From Chromobacterium haemolyticum (lineage in GTDB: Bacteria; Pseudomonadota; Gammaproteobacteria; Burkholderiales; Chromobacteriaceae), in contig NZ_MUKU01000042.1 of NCBI RefSeq assembly GCF_002081825.1, positions 1 through 40,945 of the forward strand: a DNA stretch of 40,945 nucleotides, in the 5' to 3' direction. Below, piece by piece: positions 16,619-26,213 of the stretch. Every line of letters begins with the position of its first letter. Within the stretch, counting starts at the first letter, position 1. Position numbers and translations under genes: made by a program. Below the pieces are notes generated by a model that was given only the letters and a program-made list of their open reading frames with translations, searched no databases and was not told the origin of the DNA.

Positions 16619-17056
16619 ATGATGAAAAAACCGGTATTCGGCGGCTCTCTCCGCTACCTGTTGCTGGCGGCCGCCGGCGCGGCCTTGATGGGCTGCGGCA
16701 CTAGCCGCCTGAGCAAGATCACAGACGACGGCCATCTGGCCGAGCAGGCTAGCCCGACATGGCCCAGCATTGAACACAATGGCTGGCAGCCGGAAGGCAG
16801 CGTGCCCAATCTCGAAAATTTGGCCAAGGTTCAGCCGGGCCTGAGCAAGGAGCAGGTTTACGGCCTGATCGGCCGCCCGCACTTCGCGGAGGGCATGGTT
16901 GGCGTGCGTGAGTGGGATTACGTATTGAACCTGAGCCCCAAGGGCGGCGAGCAAGCCCGGGTTTGCCAGTACAAGCTGTTGTTCGACAAGCGGATGAAGG
17001 TGGCATCCGTGATCTGGCGACAGGAGTCCTGCGCCGATATCGCCGCCGCGGTCTGA
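16619..17056 (+). CDS. Small lipoprotein with BamE/SmpA-OmlA-like domain
   Basis: This 145-aa protein carries a lipoprotein signal with lipobox LMGC (Cys near residue 26), so it should be acylated and exported. The mature part has the BamE-like layout: LAKVQPGLSKEQVYGLIGRPHF (the helix pair plus turn) and then strands REWDYVLNL and CQYKLLFDKRMKVASVIW. It begins 40 bp after the adhesin stop and is followed by a strong terminator, so the two form one operon. A role helping the adhesin reach or stay in the outer membrane is inferred from position, by analogy with SadB-type helpers. Two ATGs in a row (16619, 16622) could each start it. Confidence 0.85.
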   Translation: MMKKPVFGGSLRYLLLAAAGAALMGCGTSRLSKITDDGHLAEQASPTWPSIEHNGWQPEGSVPNLENLAKVQPGLSKEQVYGLIGRPHFAEGMVGVREWDYVLNLSPKGGEQARVCQYKLLFDKRMKVASVIWRQESCADIAAAV

Positions 17057-17090
17057 ATCCAGCGCGAGGCCTGGAGCCGAGCGAAATGAA

Positions 17091-17121
17091 ACGAACCGCC
17101 TTGACCGGCGGTTCGTTTTTT
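17091..17121 (+). terminator. Rho-independent terminator of the adhesin operon
   Basis: Ten-base arms ACGAACCGCC and GGCGGTTCGT with a 6-nt loop are followed by six T, 35 bp after the lipoprotein stop codon. Confidence 0.93.
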
Positions 17122-17149
17122 CATGCGCGCAGCGGCGGCGGTGGGCCCC

Positions 17150-17180
17150 AAAAAAGCGCGGTCCAGATGGACCGCGCTTT
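17150..17180 (-). terminator. Rho-independent terminator of katG
   Basis: A 12-bp perfect stem (AAAGCGCGGTCC with GGACCGCGCTTT, loop AGAT) is followed in the minus direction by a run of six T. It lies 23 bp below the katG stop codon and faces the adhesin-operon terminator. Confidence 0.93.
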
Positions 17181-17202
17181 GCTTGCCGAATGCGAACCGC
17201 GC

Positions 17203-19428
<2,226 letters not shown>

Positions 19429-19603
19429 TCAAGGTGTTCAATGACTTGCTGGGATCAGCTTAGTGAAGCTTGCCGCTGGAAGCCATTGAGCAATTTCAAT
19501 CAGCTCTATGGCTTCCGTCAATCAATAATGCTTTGGCGATAGTTAGTTCATTAGGCGCGCCGCATAGTTCCTGGCTTTGGGAATTAAGAAGCGGTTTTAA
19601 CGA

Positions 19604-19642
19604 ATCCCGCGGAAGCACAGCGGACCTTGAACAGGTTCTAAG
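19604..19642 (-). repeat. Probable relic of the dispersed element (left end)
   Basis: In minus sense the sequence reads CTTAGAACCTGTTCAAGGTC then CGCTGTGC, close to copy A (TTAAGAACCTGTTCACTATC, TGCTGCGC). The remaining body of the element is not recognisable. It lies 26 bp below the ogt stop codon, upstream of katG. Similarity is limited to about 28 bases. Confidence 0.45.
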
Positions 19643-19667
19643 GGTTTGCAAGGCGCGGGCGGATGGT

Positions 19668-20216
19668 TTAGAGGGCGCGCTCGCGCTCGTGCGCCAGGAG
19701 CCAAGCCTTGCGCGCCAGCCCGCCGCCGTAGCCGGTGAGCGCGCCGTCTTTGCCCAGCACCCGGTGGCAAGGGACGATGACGGAGAGGCGGTTGGCGCCG
19801 TTGGCGGCGGCCACGGCGCGGACGGATTGCGGGCGGCCTAGCCTTGCGGCTTGTTCCTGGTAGCTGCGGGTGAGGCCGTAGGGCACGCTCAGCAGCAGTT
19901 GCCAGACCGCCTGCTGGAAGGCGGTGCCGGGCAGATGCAGCGCCACTTCGAAGCGGCGGCGCGAGCCGGCGAAGTATTCGCCGATCTCGCGTTCGCCCTG
20001 GCGCAGCAGCGGGCTGTCGCCCTCGGCGATTTCGGCGGACAGCAGGCGGCGCAGCGCCGCCAGTTCCGCGTTCACGATAGGCCGATCGGTGAATTCCAGC
20101 AGGCACAGTCCCTGCTCGCTGGCGCAGGCGACCATGGCGCCGAGCGGGGTGTCGAAGCGGCGCAAGAGCAAGGGCCCGGCCTGGCGGGCGGCATCGGTGT
20201 GAACGGCTTGGGACAT
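19668..20216 (-). CDS. ogt: O6-alkylguanine-DNA alkyltransferase (Ogt type)
   Basis: This 182-aa suicide DNA-repair protein transfers alkyl groups from O6-alkylguanine (and O4-alkylthymine) to its own Cys. The acceptor is C150 in the signature VIVPCHRVLG, preceded by the DNA-binding helix segment SYQEQAARLGRPQSVRAVAAANGANRLS and followed by LTGYGGGLARKAWLL. It has no Ada N-terminal metal-binding domain, which makes it Ogt-like. It starts 12 bp after the XRE regulator stop, so it is probably the third gene of a DUF2975-xre-ogt operon. Confidence 0.93.
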   Translation of the reverse strand: MSQAVHTDAARQAGPLLLRRFDTPLGAMVACASEQGLCLLEFTDRPIVNAELAALRRLLSAEIAEGDSPLLRQGEREIGEYFAGSRRRFEVALHLPGTAFQQAVWQLLLSVPYGLTRSYQEQAARLGRPQSVRAVAAANGANRLSVIVPCHRVLGKDGALTGYGGGLARKAWLLAHERERAL

Positions 20217-20228
20217 GGTTAAGCCGGC

Positions 20229-20462
20229 TTACTCGCCGTCGTCGACCGCGTCCGGCTCAGCCGGCACCAGTTGCAGCAAGTCGCCCGGCTGGCAGTCCAG
20301 ATACAGGCAGATCGCCTCCAGGGTGGAGAGCCGGAAGCCCTTGACCTTGCCTTGTTTCAGCAGCGACAGATTCTGTTCGGTGATGCCGATGGCCTGGGCC
20401 AGGTCCTTGGATTTGACCTTGCGCTGGACGAGCAGCATGTCCAGATGGATTTTGATGGGCAT
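20229..20462 (-). CDS. Small XRE/Cro-C1-type transcriptional regulator
   Basis: This 77-aa protein is almost entirely one helix-turn-helix domain: KSKDLAQAIGITEQNLSLLKQGKVKGFRLSTLEAICLYLDCQPGDLL. It belongs to the YozG-like short XRE group. It begins 9 bp after a DUF2975 membrane protein, a pairing found widely in bacteria and thought to form a membrane-linked regulatory unit. It probably autoregulates the operon; two AACAAT...ATTGT palindromes upstream are candidate sites. Confidence 0.9.
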   Translation of the reverse strand: MPIKIHLDMLLVQRKVKSKDLAQAIGITEQNLSLLKQGKVKGFRLSTLEAICLYLDCQPGDLLQLVPAEPDAVDDGE

Positions 20463-20471
20463 GTGTCGCTT

Positions 20472-21032
20472 TCAGATGAATTGCTTATTTTCGCACGCCA
20501 ACGTAATACCTTCTCGTTGAATGCGCGCAATGATCATGACCACGGCGGCGATGAACAGGCTTTCCAGGTTTTCGGCGTGGAAGCTGACGGCGATCAGCCG
20601 CTGCCCCTCCGGCCGCATCATGGTCAGCCAGGCGCTGATCAGCGGCTGGGAGACGAGGTCCGCCAACACCCAAAGCGCGACTCTGGAACCCACTTTGGAC
20701 AACAGCGCGGCGGAGCGCTCCGTGAAATATTCCGCTTGGGCATAAAGCTTGAACAGGCGACGCAAGGCGTTCAGGCCTTGGGCCAGGATCAGCAGGGGGA
20801 CGCAAGAAAGGACTGCGCCGCCGGCGCGTTGCCACAGCGGCAGGCTCGGGAGATCGAATTCGCTTGAGCCGTAAAACCCTCTGACGGTGTCCACGGAGAT
20901 GGTCAAGCCGGCGTCGATAATGGACTTGGGAAAGAGCCAGAACAAGATATTGAACAGCAGCATGGCGCCTATGCCCAAGACGGTGATGTAGGCCATGGCG
21001 GCGCAATAGCGGCTCAATCGTGTGGAGTTCAT
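20472..21032 (-). CDS. DUF2975 four-helix membrane protein
   Basis: This 186-aa protein has four hydrophobic segments (about 12-35, 68-86, 112-131 and 160-178) and the DUF2975 features NALRRLFKLYAQAEYFTERSAALL and the C-terminal SLFIAAVVMIIARIQREG. The function of the family is unknown. Its constant partner is a short XRE regulator, which follows here after 9 bp. It may sequester or sense for the regulator; that is inference. The start is placed at ATG 21032 after AAGGAACC. Confidence 0.85.
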   Translation of the reverse strand: MNSTRLSRYCAAMAYITVLGIGAMLLFNILFWLFPKSIIDAGLTISVDTVRGFYGSSEFDLPSLPLWQRAGGAVLSCVPLLILAQGLNALRRLFKLYAQAEYFTERSAALLSKVGSRVALWVLADLVSQPLISAWLTMMRPEGQRLIAVSFHAENLESLFIAAVVMIIARIQREGITLACENKQFI

Positions 21033-21093
21033 GAGGGTTCCTTAGCGTTTGGTTGGAAAGACGATGAAAAATGGTGTCAAAAAAGTATCGCTA

Positions 21094-21112
21094 AACAATT
21101 ATTTGTTATTGT
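21094..21112. promoter_or_regulatory. AACAAT...ATTGT palindrome upstream of DUF2975 operon
   Basis: AACAAT and ATTGT flank 8 bases in an AT-rich stretch 62 bp above the DUF2975 start, overlapping the likely promoter. A similar site with 5-base spacing occurs at 21274-21290. The pair suggests operator sites for the small XRE regulator. Confidence 0.35.
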
Positions 21113-21273
21113 AAAACGATAATTTTTTGCTGTGCAAGTTTGATTTGCGCAAGGTTGCGGTTAGCACACACCTTGGGCTTGTCGCTGTGTGGGGGCGTCG
21201 TGAGCCGCAGCCCAGGCTGGGCGCGGCTTTTAGACGGATTGGAGATGTGTTGCGCATTGGATACATGAGCAAC

Positions 21274-21290
21274 AACAATTTATTATTGTT
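21274..21290. promoter_or_regulatory. Perfect AACAAT-N5-ATTGTT palindrome
   Basis: The 6-bp arms are perfect and the site is close in sequence to the one at 21094-21112, about 180 bp away. AT-rich DNA like this yields palindromes easily, so confidence is limited. Confidence 0.35.
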
Positions 21291-21486
21291 TAACAGCAAT
21301 TAATTTATGTAATACAGTCATCAACTTTCACGTGAAGGCGAGCTTGCCCTCGCGTGCTCTCCGCGATGCCTGGCGTGTTTGCGCGCCGGATGAACGAAAG
21401 AGGTCTGATGATGAGCGATGCAAATCAAGTAAGCGGCGGGCTGGGGCCTCGGCCTGGACCGGCTGCCGAATGTCTGGCGCCGGCGC

Positions 21487-21630
21487 ATGCTTAAGACGCT
21501 GGGCCGCGGCCGGCGCGCGCGCTTGCTGTGCGTTTTGCTGGCGTGGGGGTTGGCTGCGTGCAGGGGAGACGGCGCTGGATTGAGAACGGCAATGTCGAGG
21601 CCGTTTCACGCCTTGACCGCACTGGTCGAT
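21487..21630 (+). pseudogene. Possible remnant of a lipoprotein gene
   Basis: From ATG 21487 the plus strand encodes a basic start (MLKTLGRGRRAR), a hydrophobic run (LLCVLLAWGLAAC) and a perfect lipobox LAAC, then runs on antisense through the Lrp gene without family features. An SD-preceded 28-codon ORF (21408-21494, starting MMSDANQVSGG) overlaps its start. The pattern fits a small lipoprotein gene whose 3' part was lost when the Lrp region was joined here, but an unselected open frame in GC-rich DNA is also possible. Confidence 0.25.
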
Positions 21631-22056
21631 TCAGCGGTCTATCCGCGTGGTCATCAGGATGGCGGTGCTGGTGCGTTCCACGCCGTCCAGCGCGCCGATG
21701 CGGTCCACCAGCCCGTCCAGCTCGGCCACGCCGGGGGCTTCCACGCCGGCGATGAAATCGTGGACGCCGCTGACCGAATGCAAGGTGCGGACCTGGGGCA
21801 GCCGGCGCAGGGCGCTTTCTATCGACGGGCTCAAGCGCGGCGCGGCGCTGATCATCACCAGCGCGCGCACTTGGGCGGCGTCGTGGGCGGCGCTGGTGCG
21901 CACGCTGTAGCCCAAAATCACGCCGCCGCGCTCCAGCCGTTCTATGCGGCTTTGCACCGTGGTGCGGGACAGGCCCAGCCGGCGCGCCAGTTCCGCGGTG
22001 GGCGAGCGGGCGTTTTCGCGCAGCAGCGCGAGCAATTGCTGATCGGTGGCGTCCAT
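21631..22056 (-). CDS. Lrp/AsnC-family transcriptional regulator
   Basis: This 141-aa protein has an N-terminal helix-turn-helix (MDATDQQLLALLRENARSPTAELARRLGLSRTTVQSRIERLERGGVILGY) and a C-terminal RAM/AsnC effector domain with RTLHSVSGVHDFIAGVEA. It binds an amino acid or similar ligand and acts as a multimer. It is divergent from the FAD oxidoreductase at 22206 with 149 bp between starts, so that gene is the likely target. Confidence 0.92.
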   Translation of the reverse strand: MDATDQQLLALLRENARSPTAELARRLGLSRTTVQSRIERLERGGVILGYSVRTSAAHDAAQVRALVMISAAPRLSPSIESALRRLPQVRTLHSVSGVHDFIAGVEAPGVAELDGLVDRIGALDGVERTSTAILMTTRIDR

Positions 22057-22205
22057 GGCGGCTCCGTGCGGGGTGGGCGATTTGGCGCTATGCCGGACTT
22101 TTCGTCAATGCGATCAATAATATCCGACAGTTCGTCGCTATGCGCGCTGCAATTTGCCGAACTTGATTCGAGAATGAGGCTTCCCCTGAGACGAGGAGCG
22201 GAGCG

Positions 22206-23807
22206 ATGCGGGATGCAATCATTGTGGGCGGCGGCCACAACGGCCTGGTGTGCGCCCATTACCTGGCGCGGGCCGGGCTGAAGGTGACGGTGCTGGAACG
22301 GCGCGGCGTGGTGGGCGGCGCGGCGGTGACCGAGGAGTTTCTCCCCGGTTTTCGCAATTCGGTGGCCGCCTATACCGTGTCGCTACTCAACCCCAAGGTG
22401 AGCCGCGACATGGAGCTGGCGCGCCACGGCCTGAAAGTGGTGGAGCGGCCCTTGTCCAACTTTCTGCCGCTGGACGACGGCGGCTATCTGAAAGTGGGGC
22501 CGGGCCGCACCGCCGCCGAGGTGGCGCGCTTCTCGCGCCGAGACGCCGACAGGCTGGACGATTACGCTCGGCATCTGGACGCCGCCGCCGAACTGCTGCG
22601 CGAGCTGGTGTTGCAAACGCCGCCCAACGCGGTGGAGGGCGGCTGGCTGAGCGCGCTGCCGGAGCTGCTCAAGGCCGGTCGGCTGGGGCGTAGGCTGGGC
22701 AAGCTGGAACTGGCGCAGCAGCGCGAGTTGATGGACCTGTTCACCAAGTCCGCCGGCGATTATCTGGACGGCTGGTTCGACAGCGATCCGATCAAGGCGG
22801 CCTACGGTTTCGACAGCGTGGTGGGCAACTACGCCAGCCCGTACGCGCCCGGCTCGGCCTATGTCTTGCTGCACCATGTGTTCGGCGAGGTCAACGGCCG
22901 CAAAGGCGCGTGGGGCCACGCGCTGGGCGGCATGGGCGCCATCACCCAGGCCATGGCCCGCTCGGCGCGCGAGCGCGGCGCGGAGATTCGTACCGACAGC
23001 GCGGTGCGCGAGGTGCTGCTGGACAAGGGCCGGGCGGTGGGCGTGGTGACGGAGCGCGGAGAGCGGCTGGACGCGCGGGTGGTGGTGTCCAATCTCAATC
23101 CGCGGCTGCTTTACACCCAGTTGCTGGACCCGGCGGCGCTGCCGGCGGACTTCCTGCGCCGGATGCAAAGCTGGCGCTGCGGCTCCGGCACTTTCCGCAT
23201 GAACGTGGCCCTATCCGAGCTGCCGGATTTCAGCTGTCTGCCGGGCAAGACGCAGGCGGAACATCACGGCAGCGGCATCATTATCGCGCCCAGCCTGGCT
23301 TATATGGAGCGCGCTTATCACGACGCGCGCGAGCGCGGCTGGTCCGGCCGGCCCATCGTGGAAGTGCTGATTCCGTCGACGCTGGACCCGTCGCTGGCGC
23401 CGCCGGGCCAGCATGTGGCCAGCCTGTTTTGCCAGCACGTGGCGCCGCAATTGCCGGACGGCGCCAGCTGGGACGATCACCGCGAGGAAGTGGCGGACCT
23501 GATGATTGACACCGTCACCCGTTACGCGCCCAATTTCAAGGCCGCGGTGCTGGGGCGGCAGATCATGAGCCCGCTGGACCTGGAGCGCACCTTCGGCCTG
23601 GTGGGCGGCGATATCTTCCACGGCGCGCTGGGCCTGGACCAATTGTTCTCGGCGCGGCCGATGCTGGGCCACGCCGATTACCGCGGCCCCATTCCCGGCC
23701 TGTACACCTGCGGCGCCGGCGCACACCCCGGCGGCGGCGTCACCGGCGCACCGGGCCACAACGCAGCGCGCGAGGTGCTGCGCGATCTGGGGCGCCGCAT
23801 GGTGTGA
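22206..23807 (+). CDS. Phytoene-desaturase-like FAD oxidoreductase (PYROXD2 type)
   Basis: This 533-aa flavoprotein starts with a dinucleotide-binding motif GGGHNGLVCAHYLARAG and VTVLERRGVVGGAAVTEE, and ends with the second FAD segment PIPGLYTCGAGAHPGGGVTGAPGHNAA, both typical of the NAD(P)/FAD-dependent group related to phytoene dehydrogenase (CrtI) and animal PYROXD2. No carotenoid genes are near, so carotenoid desaturation is unlikely; the substrate is unknown. ATG 22206 follows AGGAGCGGAGCG. Control by the divergent Lrp protein suggests a link to amino-acid or lipid oxidation. Confidence 0.87.
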   Translation: MRDAIIVGGGHNGLVCAHYLARAGLKVTVLERRGVVGGAAVTEEFLPGFRNSVAAYTVSLLNPKVSRDMELARHGLKVVERPLSNFLPLDDGGYLKVGPGRTAAEVARFSRRDADRLDDYARHLDAAAELLRELVLQTPPNAVEGGWLSALPELLKAGRLGRRLGKLELAQQRELMDLFTKSAGDYLDGWFDSDPIKAAYGFDSVVGNYASPYAPGSAYVLLHHVFGEVNGRKGAWGHALGGMGAITQAMARSARERGAEIRTDSAVREVLLDKGRAVGVVTERGERLDARVVVSNLNPRLLYTQLLDPAALPADFLRRMQSWRCGSGTFRMNVALSELPDFSCLPGKTQAEHHGSGIIIAPSLAYMERAYHDARERGWSGRPIVEVLIPSTLDPSLAPPGQHVASLFCQHVAPQLPDGASWDDHREEVADLMIDTVTRYAPNFKAAVLGRQIMSPLDLERTFGLVGGDIFHGALGLDQLFSARPMLGHADYRGPIPGLYTCGAGAHPGGGVTGAPGHNAAREVLRDLGRRMV

Positions 23808-23852
23808 GACGCCTATTCAAAACCTTGCGGGGCGGGCCCGCGCGCCAGGCAG

Positions 23853-23880
23853 AAAAAGCCCGCGACGGGAGCCGACGGGC
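23853..23880 (-). terminator. Possible terminator below the receptor remnant
   Basis: In minus sense GCCCG and CGGGC enclose 13 nt and are followed by TTTTT, 25 bp after the stop of the receptor fragment. The stem is short. It may be the surviving terminator of the decayed gene. Confidence 0.4.
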
Positions 23881-23904
23881 AAAAGGGCTATCAAGAGGGA
23901 CTCA

Positions 23905-24111
23905 TTAGAAGCGGTCATCCACGGTCAGACCGGCGGTGCGGCTGCGCTCGTTGGTGATGTCGGGGTAGCAACGGCCCGCCCGGTTCAGGCCACCGCCGAC
24001 AAACAAGCCGTGATCCCACTGTTGCTTGAAGCCCAGGTTTACCGTCAGGTGCGGCGCGTAGTTGAATGGATTGGCCGGGATGCCGGGGTTGGCGGCGTCG
24101 CTGGCCGGCGC
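23905..24111 (-). pseudogene. Fragment of a TonB-dependent receptor
   Basis: The minus strand encodes 68 residues between in-frame TGA stops (24112, 24118) and TAA at 23905: NPFNYAPHLTVNLGFKQQWD, then GLFVGGGLNRAGRCYPDITN and ERSRTAGLTVDDRF. The APHLTVNL...GLFVGGGLNRAGRCYPDITN pattern is that of beta-strands in the C-terminal third of siderophore receptors. There is no start, plug domain or proper C-terminal barrel end, so this is a relic. It lies next to an EntS-type exporter, suggesting a dismantled siderophore locus. Confidence 0.6.
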
Positions 24112-24146
24112 TCAGCGTCAGCCGTGGCTGAGGCTGATTGACATGA

Positions 24147-24165
24147 TCAAATGCAAATGATTCCT
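24147..24165. promoter_or_regulatory. Fur-box-like site upstream of entS
   Basis: TCAAATGCAAATGATTCCT matches the 19-bp Fur consensus GATAATGATAATCATTATC at 10 of 19 positions by eye, all in the central AATG..AAT.ATT core. It lies 112 bp above the exporter start. Iron repression of a siderophore exporter would be expected. Confidence 0.45.
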
Positions 24166-24277
24166 AATACAGACTGCTGATGTTACCATGCGGCATCCAT
24201 AACGGCACACCCTCTTGCCGGCCGCGCCAGCGCATGCTGCGCGGCCTCCACCCCTGTCGAGATCAAAAAAACCTGTC

Positions 24278-25558
24278 ATGAAAAAGTCGCCCATCTTCGT
24301 TGATTTCAGCCTGCTCAGGCTCAACCCGCATTTCCGCTCCATCTTCATCGCCCGCATGATCTCGGTGTTCGCCTTCGGCATCCTGATGGTGGCGGTGCCG
24401 GTGCAAATCCATCAGCTTACCGGCTCTACGCTGCAAGTGGGCGCGGCGATGGCGCTGGACGGCGTCGGCATGTTCGCCGGCCTGATGTGCGGCGGCGTGT
24501 TGGCGGACCGCATGGACCGACGCCGGCTGATCCTGCTGGGCCGCTCGCTGTGCGGTCTGGGCTTTCTGGCGCTGGCGCTCAACGGCTTCATGACCCATCC
24601 CTCGGTGCTGGCGCTCTACGTGGTGTCGGCCTGGGACGGTTTTTTCAGCGGTATCGGCATCACCTCGCTGATGGCGTCCATCCCGGTGCTGGTTGGCCGT
24701 GACAACCTGCCGGCCGCCGGCGCGCTGAGCATGCTAACCATGCGCATAGGCGGCGTGCTGTCGCCTCTGCTTGGGGGACTGATCATCGCCGCCGCCGGGG
24801 TGAACTGGAACTATCTGTTGGCCGGCGTCGGCACCTTGGCCACCTTGATCCCGCTGACGCGTTTGCCGTCCTTGAAGCCGCAGGGCGGGGAGCCGGCGCA
24901 TCCGTTGCGTTCCTTGCTGGAGGGCTTCCAGTTCCTGTGGCAGAACAAGGTGGTGGGCGCGGTGGTGGCGGTGGGCACGCTGCAAACCCTGCTCAGCGCG
25001 GTGCGGGTGTTGTATCCCTCGCTGGCGGAGGACGGTTACGGCGGCGGTGCTTTCGAAGTGGGCCTGATGTATTCGGCGGTGCCGCTGGGCGCGATGATAG
25101 GCGCGTTCACCAGCGGCTGGGTGGGCGGTTTGAGCCGTCCCGGCGCGGTGATGTTGAGCTGCGTGCTGGCTTCGTCGCTGAGCATCGCGTCCCTGGGCCT
25201 GGTCCATCATCTGGCTTACGGCCTGCTGGCCTTGGCTTTGTTGGGCTATTTCGGCTCCATCGCGTCCTTGTTGCAATTCACGCTGGTGCAGGGCAATACG
25301 CCGGATCATTTGCTGGGCCGGGTGAACAGTCTGTGGAACGCGCAGGACGTGGTGGGCGATGGCCTGGGCGCTTTGGGCCTGGGCGCGCTGGCGCGGGCCT
25401 TGGCGCCATTGACGGCGGTGGGCTGGTTCGGCGCTGTGGCCGCTGCGGCCAGCCTGGCGATGTGCGGGGCTTTTGGGTCTTTGCGGCGTTTGGCCGGCGG
25501 CGCGGCCGCCGAGGCGGAGGCGGCCGGGGAGCCGGCGCGACAGGGCGCGGGGTCCTAG
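24278..25558 (+). CDS. entS: EntS-type siderophore exporter (MFS)
   Basis: This 426-aa, 12-helix transporter aligns from end to end with E. coli EntS: LLRLNPHFRSIFIARMIS, VAVPVQIHQLTGSTLQVG, MFAGLMCGGVLADRMDRRR, AWDGFFSGIGITSLMASIP, SAVRVLYPSLAEDGYG and LGRVNSLWNAQDVVGDGLGA. EntS pumps catecholate siderophores such as enterobactin across the inner membrane. ATG 24278 gives the EntS-like length and start; upstream in-frame codons add nothing conserved. No siderophore synthesis genes are in the window; only a receptor remnant adjoins it. A terminator follows at 25591. Confidence 0.9.
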   Translation: MKKSPIFVDFSLLRLNPHFRSIFIARMISVFAFGILMVAVPVQIHQLTGSTLQVGAAMALDGVGMFAGLMCGGVLADRMDRRRLILLGRSLCGLGFLALALNGFMTHPSVLALYVVSAWDGFFSGIGITSLMASIPVLVGRDNLPAAGALSMLTMRIGGVLSPLLGGLIIAAAGVNWNYLLAGVGTLATLIPLTRLPSLKPQGGEPAHPLRSLLEGFQFLWQNKVVGAVVAVGTLQTLLSAVRVLYPSLAEDGYGGGAFEVGLMYSAVPLGAMIGAFTSGWVGGLSRPGAVMLSCVLASSLSIASLGLVHHLAYGLLALALLGYFGSIASLLQFTLVQGNTPDHLLGRVNSLWNAQDVVGDGLGALGLGALARALAPLTAVGWFGAVAAAASLAMCGAFGSLRRLAGGAAAEAEAAGEPARQGAGS

Positions 25559-25590
25559 CGCCAAGGGTTTGTTGGCGCGGATCTTGTTGC

Positions 25591-25626
25591 AGGGCGGAAA
25601 CCTTCGTTGGGGCTTCCGCCCTTTTT
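25591..25626 (+). terminator. Rho-independent terminator of entS
   Basis: AGGGCGGAA (25591-25599) pairs with TTCCGCCCT (25614-25622) and is followed by T residues to 25626, 32 bp after the stop codon. Confidence 0.88.
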
Positions 25627-25758
25627 GCATTTGTTGTGGGGGCGGGGGCTTCCTTCCGGAACCTGTTAGGAGAGGTAAGCCATTTGTAGGTGAAATGAGG
25701 GTTTTGAATCCGCTGCGCGGATGATGGTTTTGATTGCCGGGGCTGCCCGGCAGGCAGG

Positions 25759-25788
25759 AAGGGGAATTTGCTCGGCCAAATTCCCCTT
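25759..25788. repeat. Perfect 11-bp stem hairpin
   Basis: AAGGGGAATTT and AAATTCCCCTT flank an 8-nt loop (GCTCGGCC) inside the inverted-repeat block. There is no T-run of terminator length after it. Confidence 0.7.
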
Positions 25789-25842
25789 CACCCCAAAGGT
25801 CGCCCTGCAAGCCTGGCCTACGGCTTCCCGCCGGGCCCCGTC

Positions 25843-25920
25843 AGGCCCGAGGCGCGGCTGAACTCGCAGCGCGCTAACGTCGCGCTGCTCGAACAGGCAG
25901 CCGCTTAAGACCTCGGGCCT
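25843..25920. repeat. Large nested hairpin 1 (78 nt)
   Basis: Outer arms AGGCCCGAGG and CCTCGGGCCT are perfect. Inside, GCGGCTG pairs with CAGCCGC, and an inner stem is built of AGCGCG with CGCGCT. The motif GGCGCGGCTGAACTCGC is shared, in opposite orientation, with hairpin 2 at 26119-26213. Confidence 0.7.
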
Positions 25921-26118
25921 GCCACCCGTCGGCAGGCTTGAAGGGACCAGGGGCGCATCGGATACATGCTTTCTTTTAGGAAACAAAGCTTATCCACAGA
26001 CAAGAGCAATGGAACCAAGTTACCCACAGAGCAATCCAGGCGGCAAATCAACCATCCCCTATCTAGAAAATTGACCACCTCGTGTAGCGACCAAGTGTCC
26101 CCTCGGGGCGCGCCGGAG

Positions 26119-26213
26119 AAAAAGGGGTCTGCAAGGTTTTAAGCGGCTGCTTTGTTTGAGCGATTTGACGCTAGCAAATCGCGAGTTCAGCCGCGCCTTG
26201 CAGGCCCCTTTTT
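26119..26213. repeat. Large nested hairpin 2 (95 nt)
   Basis: Stems nest as AAAAAGGGG/CCCCTTTTT, CTGCAAGG/CCTTGCAG, a GCGGCTG stem, and GCGATTTG/CAAATCGC around the loop ACGCTAG. In minus sense it shares GGCGCGGCTGAACTCGC and GCAGCCGCTTAA with hairpin 1. A C4T5 run ends it, so it could also terminate transcription in either direction. Confidence 0.7.

Noticed and set aside
25655-25670. GGAACCTGTTAGGAG as another end of the dispersed repeat
   Set aside because: Only about nine bases match and no interior of the element follows; too short to distinguish from chance.
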